Shown here piece by piece: positions 19,720 through 28,748 of a stretch of 64,000 bases of DNA. Both the position numbers and the translations under genes were made by a program. Each line of letters begins with the position of its first letter. Position 1 is the first letter of the stretch. Source of the stretch: Celeribacter sp. PS-C1 (GTDB taxonomy: Bacteria; Pseudomonadota; Alphaproteobacteria; Rhodobacterales; Rhodobacteraceae); contig NZ_JAHXRW010000007.1 in the NCBI RefSeq assembly GCF_019429625.1, positions 143,586 through 207,585 on the forward strand. The letters are read 5' to 3'. Below the pieces are notes generated by a model, which saw only the letters and a list, made by a program, of their open reading frames with translations, had not been told where the DNA came from and ran no database searches.

Positions 19720-22665
19720 TCAAGCACGGAGACGTCCTCCTTCGGGATCAACGAAATGGGCAGAGACCACTTCGAGTTTCACAGTCTGGCCTTCGACCGG
19801 GTTGGCCGCCACGATGATCTCGCCCATCCGTGTATCGCCATTCTCCAAAAAGCCAAGCGCGATGTAGCCATTCAGATGCGGTGAGTAGCACGACGACGTC
19901 AGCCAGCCTTGGTCTGTGCTCATATCCTGCACCGCGCCTTCTGTGAAGAGATGCGATCCGGCCATGGCCTGTTTTTGCGGCTCAATGGATTTTAAGCCCA
20001 CGAGACGCCGCTTGTCTGCCGCCATACCTTCGCGCCGCGACATCACCGCGCCGATGCTGTCTTTCTTGGCGGAGACCATCTTGCCCAGCCCCAGCATCTG
20101 CGCTGTAGTCTGCCCATTGAGTTCCGCACCCGCTGCGTGACCTTTTTCGATCCGCAGAACCGCCAGCGCTTCAGTGCCGTAAGGCGTCGCGCCAAGGTCC
20201 GCGCCCTGCTCCATCAGTCGTTGCATCAAAGCATGACCGTAACGTGCCGGCACTGCAATCTCATAAGCCAATTCGCCGGAGAAAGAGATGCGGAACAAAC
20301 GTGCCCGCAGACCGTTGCAGATCGTCAGTTCAGAGCAGGCCATAAAGGGAAACGCCTCGTTCGACAGGTCAAACTCATCGACGATCCGGCTCAAAAGCTC
20401 GCGCGATTTCGGCCCCGCCACGGCGATTTGCGCCCAGGCGTCTGTGGTCGAAATGAGCTGCACATCCAGCTCCGGCCAGAGACATTGATGCGCGAATTCC
20501 ATCTGGCGATAGACGAGGCCAGCGTTGGCGGTCGTCGTCGTGACCACATAGTGATCCTCCGCCATCCGCGCGCAGGTGCCGTCGTCATAGGCATGACCAT
20601 CTTCGCGCAGCATCAACCCGTAACGCACCATGCCGACCTTCAGCGTGCCCATCATGTTGGAATACATGCGGTTGAGGAATTCGCCCGCATCCGCGCCCTG
20701 CACATCGACCTTGCCGAGCGTGGTCACATCACAAAGACCCACGCCGGAGCGGACAGCCAGCACCTCGCGATCTACGGTTTCGCGCCAAGTCGTCTCCCCT
20801 GCACGCGGGAAATATTGCGCCCGCATCCACGGCCCGACTTCGACAAATTCGGCGCCTTGCGCCTCGGCCCAGCCATGGGTCGGCGTCAGACGACGCGGCC
20901 GGAACAAAGGCCCGGTGTCGCCGCCACCCAACACACCCAGCGAGACGCCGGTGTAGGGCGGACGGAAAATTGTCGTGCCAGTTTCGGGGATCGACTTGCC
21001 GGTCAGTTCGGCCATCACCGCCAGCGCGGAAATGTTCGAGGTCTTGCCTTGATCGGTCGCCATGCCCAGCGTGGTCCAGCGTTTCAGATGCTCGACCGGC
21101 GTCATGTTTTCTTTGTGGGCGAGCGCGATGTCTTTGACGGTCACGTCGTTCTGGAAATCAACCCAGGCGCGTTTTTTGCCCGGCACATGCCAAAAAGCGA
21201 CTTGCTCGGAGGGCATATTCTCGGCCTGCGGAAGTGCAATCTCAGAGGCCGTGACACCAATCTCGGAGAGCGCCGTGATCGCGGCTGTCATGCCATCCGT
21301 CAGCGCCTCAGCGGTGCCGCCCTTACCCGCCGCAGCCCCAGCCGGGATCAGCCCCTGCGGCCCGTTCGGCCCCGGCACAAAGGCCAGAAGGTTATCGTCC
21401 CAAACCGGACGCCCACGGTGGTGCGAGGCCAGATGCACGTTCGGGTTCCAACCGCCCGCCACACCAAGCGCGCCGACATTGTGCCACTGCGACCGGCCGT
21501 TGCGGGTGATCTCAATCGAGGTGAGGCCCAGACGACCTTTCGTTCCGGTCACGGTCGCGCCGGCATAGACGTCGTAATCGCCAAAGCGCGGCGCGGCCTC
21601 GCGGGCATCAATCACGCCCATCACCTTCGCGCCTTTCGCGATCAGATCCATCGCGGTGCGGTGACCATCATCGCCATTGGTGAAAATCGCAATCGCATCG
21701 CTGTCGCGCTTCACCGGGCTAGCGGCCCAGCGGTTGGCATAGGCGCGCATCGCACCGGCCAGCATCACGCCCGGACGGTCGTTGTCGGCAAAGGGCATAT
21801 GCCGTTCGGTCGCGCCCGCCGCCAGAACCGCGCGTTTCGCGGTAATCCGCCAGAGCGTCTGACGCACCTTGTCGCCCGGCACCGCGAGGTGATCCGAAAC
21901 GCGTTCGACCGCGCCGTAAATGCCGTGATCATAGACGCCGAACACCGTGGTGCGGGTCATGATGCGAACATTCGGCAGGCTCTCCAACTCGGCTTTCACG
22001 CTGGCGATCCAATCGGTCGCGGCGGCCTCGTTCAAAAGATCGCTTTCCATCGTGAGACGTCCGCCGAGCGCGAAATCTTCGTCGGCCAGAACGACCTCAG
22101 CGCCTGCGCGCCCTGCCGTCAAGGCCGCCGCAAGACCAGCAGCACCGCCGCCCACGACCAGAAGATCGCAATGCAGGAAGCCTTTGTCATAATCATCCGG
22201 GTCGGGCAGCATGGAGAGCGATCCAAGCCCCGCCGCCTTGCGGATCATCGGCTCGTAAAGCTTTTCCCAAAACACCTTCGGCCACATGAAGGTCTTGTAA
22301 TAAAACCCCGCCGCGAAGAAGGGCGACAGCAGGTCATTCACCGCCATAAAGTCACGCTCGAGAGGTCCGACATGGTTCTGAGACCGCGCGATCAAACCGT
22401 CGAACAGTTCGGTCACGGTCGCCCGCGTGTTGGGCTCTTGGCGCGCGCCGGTGCGCAGCTCGACCATGGCGTTGGGCTCTTCGGAACCTGCCGCAAAGAC
22501 ACCGCGCGGACGGTGGTATTTGAAACTGCGGCCCATGAGCTGAACGCCATTGGCGAGCAAAGCAGAGGCCAGCGTATCGCCCTGAAAGCCTTTGTAAGCC
22601 TTGCCGTTAAACGTAAAATTCAGCGGTGCGTTGCGGTCGATCAGACCACCGGTCAAACGGGTCAT
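19720..22665 (-). CDS. mgdC: N-methylglutamate dehydrogenase subunit C (SoxA-like)
   Basis: A 981-residue homologue of the alpha subunit of sarcosine oxidase. Order: an N-terminal ferredoxin-like fold without iron-sulfur cysteines (about 14-95), a dinucleotide-binding domain with LLVVGGGAAGLAAALTAGRAGA (motif at 171-177), and a C-terminal GcvT-type tetrahydrofolate domain (roughly from residue 600, including GLCDVTTLGKVDVQGADAGE and FSGELAYEIAVPARYG). It transfers the methyl carbon of N-methylglutamate to THF. It overlaps mgdB by four bases and is part of mgdABCD-folD(-purU). Confidence 0.92.
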   Translation of the reverse strand: MTRLTGGLIDRNAPLNFTFNGKAYKGFQGDTLASALLANGVQLMGRSFKYHRPRGVFAAGSEEPNAMVELRTGARQEPNTRATVTELFDGLIARSQNHVGPLERDFMAVNDLLSPFFAAGFYYKTFMWPKVFWEKLYEPMIRKAAGLGSLSMLPDPDDYDKGFLHCDLLVVGGGAAGLAAALTAGRAGAEVVLADEDFALGGRLTMESDLLNEAAATDWIASVKAELESLPNVRIMTRTTVFGVYDHGIYGAVERVSDHLAVPGDKVRQTLWRITAKRAVLAAGATERHMPFADNDRPGVMLAGAMRAYANRWAASPVKRDSDAIAIFTNGDDGHRTAMDLIAKGAKVMGVIDAREAAPRFGDYDVYAGATVTGTKGRLGLTSIEITRNGRSQWHNVGALGVAGGWNPNVHLASHHRGRPVWDDNLLAFVPGPNGPQGLIPAGAAAGKGGTAEALTDGMTAAITALSEIGVTASEIALPQAENMPSEQVAFWHVPGKKRAWVDFQNDVTVKDIALAHKENMTPVEHLKRWTTLGMATDQGKTSNISALAVMAELTGKSIPETGTTIFRPPYTGVSLGVLGGGDTGPLFRPRRLTPTHGWAEAQGAEFVEVGPWMRAQYFPRAGETTWRETVDREVLAVRSGVGLCDVTTLGKVDVQGADAGEFLNRMYSNMMGTLKVGMVRYGLMLREDGHAYDDGTCARMAEDHYVVTTTTANAGLVYRQMEFAHQCLWPELDVQLISTTDAWAQIAVAGPKSRELLSRIVDEFDLSNEAFPFMACSELTICNGLRARLFRISFSGELAYEIAVPARYGHALMQRLMEQGADLGATPYGTEALAVLRIEKGHAAGAELNGQTTAQMLGLGKMVSAKKDSIGAVMSRREGMAADKRRLVGLKSIEPQKQAMAGSHLFTEGAVQDMSTDQGWLTSSCYSPHLNGYIALGFLENGDTRMGEIIVAANPVEGQTVKLEVVSAHFVDPEGGRLRA

Positions 22666-22940
22666 TTCACCGCTCCTTTCACATCAGAGGCCAATTCAGC
22701 GCCGAGGATTTCATGTGTGGTGGTGTCGCGGGTGACGACCAGCCAGCTCCGGTCACCCTGTTCATGGAACCAAAGCTCGCGGTGCTCGCCCGCCGGGTTG
22801 TCGCGCAGGAATACGTAATCGCAGAATTCAGCTTCGGCATTTTGCGCAGAGGCATCGGGCCGCTGCATCAAAGAGGCGTCGCCCAGATAGGTGAACTCCT
22901 GACTGTCGCGCAGGCCGAGAAGTGGGTGAGGGATCAACAT
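22662..22940 (-). CDS. mgdB: N-methylglutamate dehydrogenase subunit B (SoxD-like)
   Basis: A 92-residue homologue of the delta subunit of sarcosine oxidase. It starts MLIPHPLLGLRDSQEFTYLGD and contains DYVFLRDNPAGEHRELWFHEQGDRSWL, the typical SoxD middle. The zinc-binding CPxCG pair of sarcosine oxidase delta subunits is replaced here by HPLLG, and only one cysteine remains in the protein. A GAGGAG site overlaps the mgdA stop; the gene overlaps mgdC by four bases. Confidence 0.87.
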   Translation of the reverse strand: MLIPHPLLGLRDSQEFTYLGDASLMQRPDASAQNAEAEFCDYVFLRDNPAGEHRELWFHEQGDRSWLVVTRDTTTHEILGAELASDVKGAVK

Positions 22941-22952
22941 GTTACGCGCTCC

Positions 22953-24203
22953 TCAATGCAGGTTCGGTTGGGCGCCAACGCCCTTTTCGTCGATGACATA
23001 ACCGCGGCTGAACCGGTCAAACCGGAAGGCGGTCGCAGTCTCATGCGGGGTGTCGGTCGCCAGCAAATGGGCGAAGGTGTAGCCCGCCGCCGGCGTCGCC
23101 TTGAACCCGCCGTAGTTCCAGGCGCCGTTGAAATAGAGACCTTCGATCCCGGTTTTGTCGATGATCGGTGAGCCGTCCATGGACATGTCCACAAGCCCAC
23201 CCCAAGCACGCAGCAAACGCGCGCGACCGATCATCGGCATCAGAGCCATGCCGCCTTCGAGCACATCCTCGACCACCGGCAGGTTGCCGCGCTGTGCGTA
23301 GGAGTTGTAGCCGTCGATATCGCCACCAAACACCAAGCCGCCCTTATCGGACTGGCTGACATAAAAATGCCCGGCGCCAAAGGTGATGACACCCGGAATG
23401 GTCGGCTTGAGACCCTCAGACACAAAGGCCTGCAACACATGGCTTTCGATCGGCAGGCGCATCCCCGCCTGTTCCATCACCCGACCCGAAGACCCCGCAA
23501 CCGAGACGCCGACCTTTTTCGCACCGATAAAGCCGCGCGAGGTCTCGACGCCAAGCACTTTACCATTCTCGATCTTGAACCCGGTAACTTCGCAATTTTG
23601 GATGATGTCGACGCCGCGCTGATCCGCGCCTCGCGCATAGCCCCAGACGACGCCATCGTGGCGCGCCGTGCCCGCACGGGTCTGCATCAAGCCGCCCTTG
23701 ATCGGGAAGCGTGCATTGTCGAAATTCAAGAACGGCACCATGCGTTTGATGTCGTCGCGCGACAGCAAACGCGCGCCTGCATCCGACAGCATCATCGCAT
23801 TGCCGCGCCGACGATAGGCGTCGCGCTGACCATCCGAGTGGATCAGGTTGATGATCGAGCGCTGCGAGACCATCGAGTTGAAATTCGTGTCCTGCTCGAG
23901 GTTCTCCCAGAGTTTCATCGAAAACTCGTAGAAGGGCTGGTTGCCCGGCAGCAGGTAGTTGGAGCGGATGATCGTCGTGTTGCGGCCCGCGTTGCCGGAC
24001 CCGATCCAGCCCTTTTCTAGCACCGCGATGCTCAGCTCGCCGTAGACCTTCGCGAGGTAATAAGCCGTCGCCAACCCGTGTCCGCCGCCGCCCACGATCA
24101 CGATATCATAGGCCGATTTCGGCTCCGGGTTGCGCCACAGTTGCGTCCAACCCTTGTGCCCGGTCAGGGCCTCTTTCACGACTTTGAAACCTGAAAATTT
24201 CAT
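22953..24203 (-). CDS. mgdA: N-methylglutamate dehydrogenase subunit A (SoxB-like flavoprotein)
   Basis: A 416-residue FAD-dependent oxidoreductase of the sarcosine oxidase beta-subunit type, the catalytic amine-oxidising part of the complex. The FAD-binding motif is at about residues 33-45 (IVIVGGGGHGLATAYYLAK), followed by GSGNAGRNTTIIRSNYL, the block around the covalent-flavin site of sarcosine oxidases. The C-terminal part includes GLYFNGAWNYGGFKATPAAGYTFA. It is the first gene of the mgd operon, with an AAGGAG site, divergent from the glxA-type regulator across 119 bases. Confidence 0.92.
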   Translation of the reverse strand: MKFSGFKVVKEALTGHKGWTQLWRNPEPKSAYDIVIVGGGGHGLATAYYLAKVYGELSIAVLEKGWIGSGNAGRNTTIIRSNYLLPGNQPFYEFSMKLWENLEQDTNFNSMVSQRSIINLIHSDGQRDAYRRRGNAMMLSDAGARLLSRDDIKRMVPFLNFDNARFPIKGGLMQTRAGTARHDGVVWGYARGADQRGVDIIQNCEVTGFKIENGKVLGVETSRGFIGAKKVGVSVAGSSGRVMEQAGMRLPIESHVLQAFVSEGLKPTIPGVITFGAGHFYVSQSDKGGLVFGGDIDGYNSYAQRGNLPVVEDVLEGGMALMPMIGRARLLRAWGGLVDMSMDGSPIIDKTGIEGLYFNGAWNYGGFKATPAAGYTFAHLLATDTPHETATAFRFDRFSRGYVIDEKGVGAQPNLH

Positions 24204-24322
24204 AGATGCGCTCCTTCGTCACAAAACTGTTTTAGCCGTGATTTTGAGGCTATTCTTCCTGTTTCGGGTCATATATTTTCATTATTAAGACGTAATTTGG
24301 AAAAATTTGAAGAGGCCTGCGA

Positions 24323-25270
24323 ATGCGGAGAATCGCCTTTCTTTTGCTCGACGGATACGCGCTTTTGTCGACCGCTTCGGCGCTTGAACCCCTGCGCGCG
24401 GCGAACCTGTTTTCCCCCAATTTACGCTACGACATCACGCTCTTGTCGGGGGGCGGGACGGAGGCGAAATCCTCGGTCGGCGCGACCTTTCAGACCCGGC
24501 CTTTTCAGGATGTTTTCCCACTCTTTGATCTGTTGTTTGTCGTCGCGGGCGGAAGCCCCGCGCGCATCACCGACCCAGCGCTGGTCAAGTGGTTGCGACA
24601 GGCGGACAGCAACGGCGTGGCCCTTGGCGGCATCTCGGGCGGTGCGGTGATTTTGGCCAAAGCAGGCCTGTTGGAGAACCGGCGATTTACTGTCCACTGG
24701 CACCACTACGACGACTTCGACACCATGCCCGGCGACTGGCTTTTGGAGCGCAAACTCTTTGTCATCGACCGGGATCGCTACACCTGCGCGGGGGGATCGG
24801 CGCCCCTCGACATGATGCATGCAATCATTGCGCGCGACCACGGCACGGGGTTCGCTGGGCGCATTTCGGATTGGTTCATTCAGGCCGAAGTTCGGGGGGC
24901 CGAAGCACCGCAGCGCCGGTCTTTGTCAGCCCTTTATGGCGTCTTGCCGAACGCGGTCATGGCCGCTTTGGAACTCATGCAATCGCATATCGCGGACCCT
25001 TTGGATCAGGACCAATTGGCCGATTTGTCCGGTCTCTCGACCCGCCAATTGCAACGCCAGTTCCGCGAAAACACGGGCCGGTCGGTGATGGAGGAATATC
25101 GCCGTATCCGATTGGAAACAGGGAAAGATTTGATTGAAACAACGCGCATTCCTCTGGCCGAGATTGCCCAGATGACCGGGTTTTCTTCACAGGCGCATTT
25201 CTCTGATGCCTTCCGGAAATCCTACAGCATCGCGCCCTCGACGCTGCGCAAAAAAGAAGGCCCAGCGTAA
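24323..25270 (+). CDS. GlxA-type AraC-family transcriptional regulator (DJ-1/PfpI + HTH)
   Basis: A 315-residue regulator. The N-terminal DJ-1/PfpI-like domain covers about residues 3-185 (FLLLDGYALLSTASALEPLRAAN, VVAGGSPARITD, LGGISGGAVILAKAGLL). The C-terminal AraC helix-turn-helix pair covers about 205-310 (LADLSGLSTRQLQRQFRENTG, IAQMTGFSSQAHFSDAFRKSY). This architecture is shared with GbdR and related regulators of methylated-amine catabolism. It is divergent from mgdABCD and convergent with gmaS, so it probably controls the N-methylglutamate genes; this is inferred from position. Confidence 0.9.
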   Translation: MRRIAFLLLDGYALLSTASALEPLRAANLFSPNLRYDITLLSGGGTEAKSSVGATFQTRPFQDVFPLFDLLFVVAGGSPARITDPALVKWLRQADSNGVALGGISGGAVILAKAGLLENRRFTVHWHHYDDFDTMPGDWLLERKLFVIDRDRYTCAGGSAPLDMMHAIIARDHGTGFAGRISDWFIQAEVRGAEAPQRRSLSALYGVLPNAVMAALELMQSHIADPLDQDQLADLSGLSTRQLQRQFRENTGRSVMEEYRRIRLETGKDLIETTRIPLAEIAQMTGFSSQAHFSDAFRKSYSIAPSTLRKKEGPA

Positions 25271-25283
25271 GCCGGGCCTTTGA
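25258..25283 (-). terminator. terminator between the AraC regulator and gmaS
   Basis: Stem AAGGCCC / GGGCCTT overlapping the stop of the plus-strand regulator. On the minus strand it is followed by CTTCTTTTTTG, giving a terminator for mgsABC-gmaS; with a weaker tail it may also end the plus-strand transcript. Confidence 0.7.
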
Positions 25284-25329
25284 GGGAAAGCGGTGGCTCT
25301 CGCGCGCACCGCTCAGGGATATTTCGGGA

Positions 25330-26646
25330 TCAGATGTCGAGCGTGTTGTCTTTTTCCCAGCGCGAGAAATGCGACACGAAGGTGTTCCATTCCTGATGCT
25401 TCATCTTGATGTAAGACGCGGAGAAATCATTGCCGAGCATGGCCTTGAGTTCCGGATCGGCATCATAGGCGCGGATCGCATCCAGCATGTTGAGCGGCAG
25501 TTTCGGCGCGCCTTCGATCTTGTGACCCTCGGCATACATGTCGATATCGTAGCGCGGACCGGGGTTGGCCTTGGACTTGATACCAGAGAGACCGGCAGCG
25601 ATGATCACAGCTTGCAACAGGTAGGGGTTCACCGCCCCATCCGGCAGGCGCAACTCAAACCGGCCCGGGCCCGGCACGCGAACCATGTGGGTGCGGTTGT
25701 TGCCGGTCCAGGTCACGGTGTTCGGCGCCCAGGTCGCGCCAGACATGGTGCGCGGCGCGTTGATGCGTTTGTAGGAGTTTACCGTCGGGTTTGTGATCGC
25801 CGCCAGCGCTTCGGCGTGTTTCATGATCCCGCCAAGGAAGTAGCCGCCCTGCTCAGACAAGCCCACTTCACCGATCTGACCACCGGCGTCGCCCGCAAAG
25901 GCGTTGGTCTTACCCTCGAGATCCCAGACCGAGATATGCGCGTGACAGCCGTTGCCGGTCAGACCTTCGATGGGCTTCGGCATGAAGGTGGCGCGGAAGC
26001 CGTGCTGTTCAGCGACGGATTTGACCATGAATTTGAAGAAGCTGTGGCGATCCGCGGTGAGCAGAGCATCGTCGAAGTCCCAGTTCATTTCGAACTGGCC
26101 GTTCGCATCCTCGTGGTCGTTCTGATACGGGCCCCAGCCGAGCTCCAGCATGTAATCGCATATCTGCGCGATCACATCGTAGCGACGCATCACAGCCTGC
26201 TGGTCGTAGCAGGGCTTTTCCGCCGTATCGAACGGATCAGAGATCTGATCGCCCTCGGGCGTCAAAAGGAAGAATTCCGCTTCGATCCCGGTCTTGACGC
26301 GCAGGCCTTCTTCGGCGGCTTCTTTCACGAGTTTTTTCAAAACGTTGCGCGGCGCCTGCTCAACCGGCTGGCCTTCCATCACGCAGTCGGCAGGCACCCA
26401 GGCCACTTCGGGTTTCCAAGGCAGTTGGATGGCGGCGTCCGCATCCGGCACGGCCAGCATATCGGGGTGCGCCGGCGTCAGGTCGAGCCAGGTTGCGAAC
26501 CCCGCGAAGCCCGCGCCGTCTTCCTCCATATCCGCGATCGCTTGGGCCGGCACCAGTTTGGCGCGCTGGCCTCCGAAGAGATCGGTGTAGGAGATCATGA
26601 AATATTTGACGCCTTTTTCCTCGGCGAATTTGGCAAGTTTGCTCAT
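25330..26646 (-). CDS. gmaS: gamma-glutamylmethylamide synthetase
   Basis: Glutamine-synthetase-fold enzyme that joins methylamine to glutamate using ATP. The 438-residue product keeps the GS metal/substrate motifs: TGIEAEFFLLT, the NDHEDANGQFEMNW block, and GNGCHAHISVW. Further blocks are INAPRTMSGATWAPNTVTWTG and RVPGPGRFELRLPDGAVNPY. Classification as GmaS rather than GlnA rests on placement directly downstream of mgsABC and on the GmaS-like start MSKLAKFAEEKGVKYF. The start is ATG 26646 with an AGGGAA site; an upstream TTG adds only two residues. Confidence 0.93.
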   Translation of the reverse strand: MSKLAKFAEEKGVKYFMISYTDLFGGQRAKLVPAQAIADMEEDGAGFAGFATWLDLTPAHPDMLAVPDADAAIQLPWKPEVAWVPADCVMEGQPVEQAPRNVLKKLVKEAAEEGLRVKTGIEAEFFLLTPEGDQISDPFDTAEKPCYDQQAVMRRYDVIAQICDYMLELGWGPYQNDHEDANGQFEMNWDFDDALLTADRHSFFKFMVKSVAEQHGFRATFMPKPIEGLTGNGCHAHISVWDLEGKTNAFAGDAGGQIGEVGLSEQGGYFLGGIMKHAEALAAITNPTVNSYKRINAPRTMSGATWAPNTVTWTGNNRTHMVRVPGPGRFELRLPDGAVNPYLLQAVIIAAGLSGIKSKANPGPRYDIDMYAEGHKIEGAPKLPLNMLDAIRAYDADPELKAMLGNDFSASYIKMKHQEWNTFVSHFSRWEKDNTLDI

Positions 26647-26668
26647 TTTCAATTCCCTGTTGGTGAAT

Positions 26669-26687
26669 GAGGGGCCAGAGGCCCCTC
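26669..26687 (-). other. intercistronic hairpin between mgsC and gmaS
   Basis: Perfect eight-base-pair inverted repeat GAGGGGCC-AGA-GGCCCCTC in the 60-base mgsC-gmaS gap, with no T-tract. Probably an mRNA processing or stability element that sets gmaS levels apart from mgsABC. Confidence 0.5.
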
Positions 26688-26706
26688 AAATATGTGCGTT
26701 TAGAGC

Positions 26707-28032
26707 TCAGAAGCCGGGCTTGCCCGGGTACCAGTTGGTCCCAGCCAGCGGCACTTGCGCCATGGCAGCGGCTTCCATGGTCAGCGCACAGAGGTCTTCC
26801 GGCTCAAGGTTGTGGACGTGGTTGTGACCACAGGCGCGTGCGAGCGTCTGGCTTTCCAGCGTCAACACATTGAGGTAGTTGCGCAGTTTGCGGCCCGCCA
26901 CTTCCGGGTCGAGGCGCTTCATCAACTCCACATCTTGGGTGGTGATGCCCGCCGGGTCGCGACCCTCGTGCCAGTCGTCATAGGCGCCCGTGGTGGTGCC
27001 GAGCTTGTTGTATTCAGCTTCCCATTTCGGGTCGTTGTCGCCCAGAGCAACCAAAGCAGCGGTGCCGATAGCCACGGCATCTGCACCCAGTGCCAGTGCC
27101 TTTGCCACGTCCGCACCGGTGCGGATGCCGCCGGAGACGACCAGCTGCACTTCGCGGTGCAAGCCGAGGTCCTGGAGTGCCTGAACAGCCGGACGGATAC
27201 AGGCCAGCGTCGGCTGACCGACATGCTCGATGAACACGTCTTGGGTCGCGGCAGTGCCGCCCTGCATGCCGTCGAGAACGATCACATCGGCACCCGCTTT
27301 ACAGGCCAGAGCGACGTCATAGTAGGGACGCGCGCCACCGACTTTGATGTAGATCGGCTTTTCCCAATTGGTGATTTCACGGATTTCGAGGATTTTGATC
27401 TCCAGATCGTCCGGGCCAGTCCAGTCAGGGTGACGACAAGCGGAACGTTGGTCAATCCCGACCGGCAAATCGCGCATACCAGCGACGCGTTCGGTGATCT
27501 TCTGACCCAGCAGCATGCCGCCGCCGCCCGGCTTCGCACCTTGGCCCACCACGATCTCGATGGCATCCGCACGACGCAGGTCGTCCGGGTTCATCCCGTA
27601 GCGCGACGGCAGGTATTGGTAGACGAGCTTCTCGGAGTGGCCGCGCTCTTCCTCGGTCATGCCACCGTCGCCGGTGGTGGTGGAGGTGCCTGCCATAGTC
27701 GCGCCGCGGCCAAGGGCCTCTTTCGCGTGACCGGACAGAGCGCCGAAGGACATGCCCGCGATCGTCACCGGGATTTTCAGTTCGATCGGCTTCTTCGCGA
27801 ACCGCGTGCCGAGCGTGACGGAGGTGTCACATTTCTCACGGTAGCCTTCGAGCGGATAGCGCGACATCGAGGCGCCGAGGAACAGCAGGTCGTCGAAATG
27901 CGGCACACGGCGTTTCGCGCCACCGCCACGAATGTCGTAAATGCCGGTGTCGGCCGCACGACGGATTTCCGAGTTGATCGAGTTGGAGAAGGTCCAGCTC
28001 TGACGCGGTTCGGTTTGAGGTGTCTTGTCCAT
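26707..28032 (-). CDS. mgsC: N-methylglutamate synthase subunit C (FMN glutamate-synthase domain)
   Basis: A 441-residue homologue of the central FMN-binding domain of glutamate synthase (GltB). Motifs: AGMSFGALSGHAKEALGRGA, the GQGAKPGGGGMLLGQKI segment, KVGGARPYYDVALACKAGADVIVLDG, and VSGGIRTGADVAKALALGADAVAIG. With MgsA and MgsB it forms the split glutamate-synthase-like enzyme that makes N-methylglutamate from gamma-glutamylmethylamide. ATG 28032 is ten bases below mgsB, with a GAGGAG site. The cysteines expected for a [3Fe-4S] cluster are not obviously clustered. Confidence 0.92.
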   Translation of the reverse strand: MDKTPQTEPRQSWTFSNSINSEIRRAADTGIYDIRGGGAKRRVPHFDDLLFLGASMSRYPLEGYREKCDTSVTLGTRFAKKPIELKIPVTIAGMSFGALSGHAKEALGRGATMAGTSTTTGDGGMTEEERGHSEKLVYQYLPSRYGMNPDDLRRADAIEIVVGQGAKPGGGGMLLGQKITERVAGMRDLPVGIDQRSACRHPDWTGPDDLEIKILEIREITNWEKPIYIKVGGARPYYDVALACKAGADVIVLDGMQGGTAATQDVFIEHVGQPTLACIRPAVQALQDLGLHREVQLVVSGGIRTGADVAKALALGADAVAIGTAALVALGDNDPKWEAEYNKLGTTTGAYDDWHEGRDPAGITTQDVELMKRLDPEVAGRKLRNYLNVLTLESQTLARACGHNHVHNLEPEDLCALTMEAAAMAQVPLAGTNWYPGKPGF

Positions 28033-28042
28033 ATCGCGCTCC

Positions 28043-28744
28043 TCAGTATTCGTCGGCGTGATCGATGTTGAAATTGTAGAGCTTTCGGGCAGAGCCGTAG
28101 CGCTTGAACTCTTCGGGCTTGGCATCGGCGCCGGCTTTCTCGAGAAGCTCTTTGAGGATCGCGATGTGCTCGGGACGAATCTCTTTCTCGATGCAGTCGG
28201 CACCCAGAGATTTCACGTTGCCGCGCACAAAGAGGCGGGCCTCATAAAGAGAGTCACCCAGAGCGTCGCCTGCATCGCCCAGAACAACCAGATTGCCCTT
28301 TTGCGCCATGAAGGCGGACATGTGGCCGATGTTGCCATGCACAACGATGTCGATGCCTTTCATCGAGATACCGCAGCGCGAGGAGGCATTGCCTTTGATG
28401 TTCAAAAGCCCGCCGTGACCGGTGGCGCCCGCGTATTGCGAGGCGTCACCTTCGATGGTCACAACACCGGACATCATGTTTTCGGCGACACCCGGACCTG
28501 CGGAGCCTTCGACGGTGACGGTGGCTTCCTTGTTCATGCCCGCACAGTAGTAGCCGGTGGAACCTTTGATCGTCACAGAGAGCGGGCCGTCAAGGCCGCA
28601 AGCCATGGCGTGCGAGCCACGCGGGTTGATGATTTCATAGGCTGCGTTGGCTTGCGCCTTGGCCGCGGCCTGAAGCGTGGTGTTGACGTCGCGCAACTCG
28701 GTTGCGGTCATGTCGAGCACCGTTTTCTCAAGCGTCATAGTCAT
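28043..28744 (-). CDS. mgsB: N-methylglutamate synthase subunit B (GXGXG domain)
   Basis: A 233-residue protein equivalent to the C-terminal GXGXG beta-helix domain of glutamate synthase, a structural and interdomain-communication module. Repeating turns are visible: GSTGYYCAGMNKEATVTVEGSAG, GATGHGGLLNIKGNASSRCG and GIDIVVHGNIGHMSAF. It starts at ATG 28744 (a second ATG follows two codons later), four bases below the mgsA stop. Confidence 0.9.
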   Translation of the reverse strand: MTMTLEKTVLDMTATELRDVNTTLQAAAKAQANAAYEIINPRGSHAMACGLDGPLSVTIKGSTGYYCAGMNKEATVTVEGSAGPGVAENMMSGVVTIEGDASQYAGATGHGGLLNIKGNASSRCGISMKGIDIVVHGNIGHMSAFMAQKGNLVVLGDAGDALGDSLYEARLFVRGNVKSLGADCIEKEIRPEHIAILKELLEKAGADAKPEEFKRYGSARKLYNFNIDHADEY

Positions 28745-28748
28745 TGGA

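Noticed and set aside
20137..22818. An 893-codon frame antisense to mgdC, and similar long antisense frames (for example 9953-12082, 37491-39827)
   Set aside because: All are shadows of genes with clear family motifs on the other strand; they are His/Arg-rich and lack ribosome binding sites.
19158..24203. Reading mgdABCD as sarcosine oxidase soxBDAG
   Set aside because: The subunits are homologous, but direct clustering with gmaS, mgsABC, folD and purU and the cysteine-poor small subunit favour N-methylglutamate dehydrogenase.
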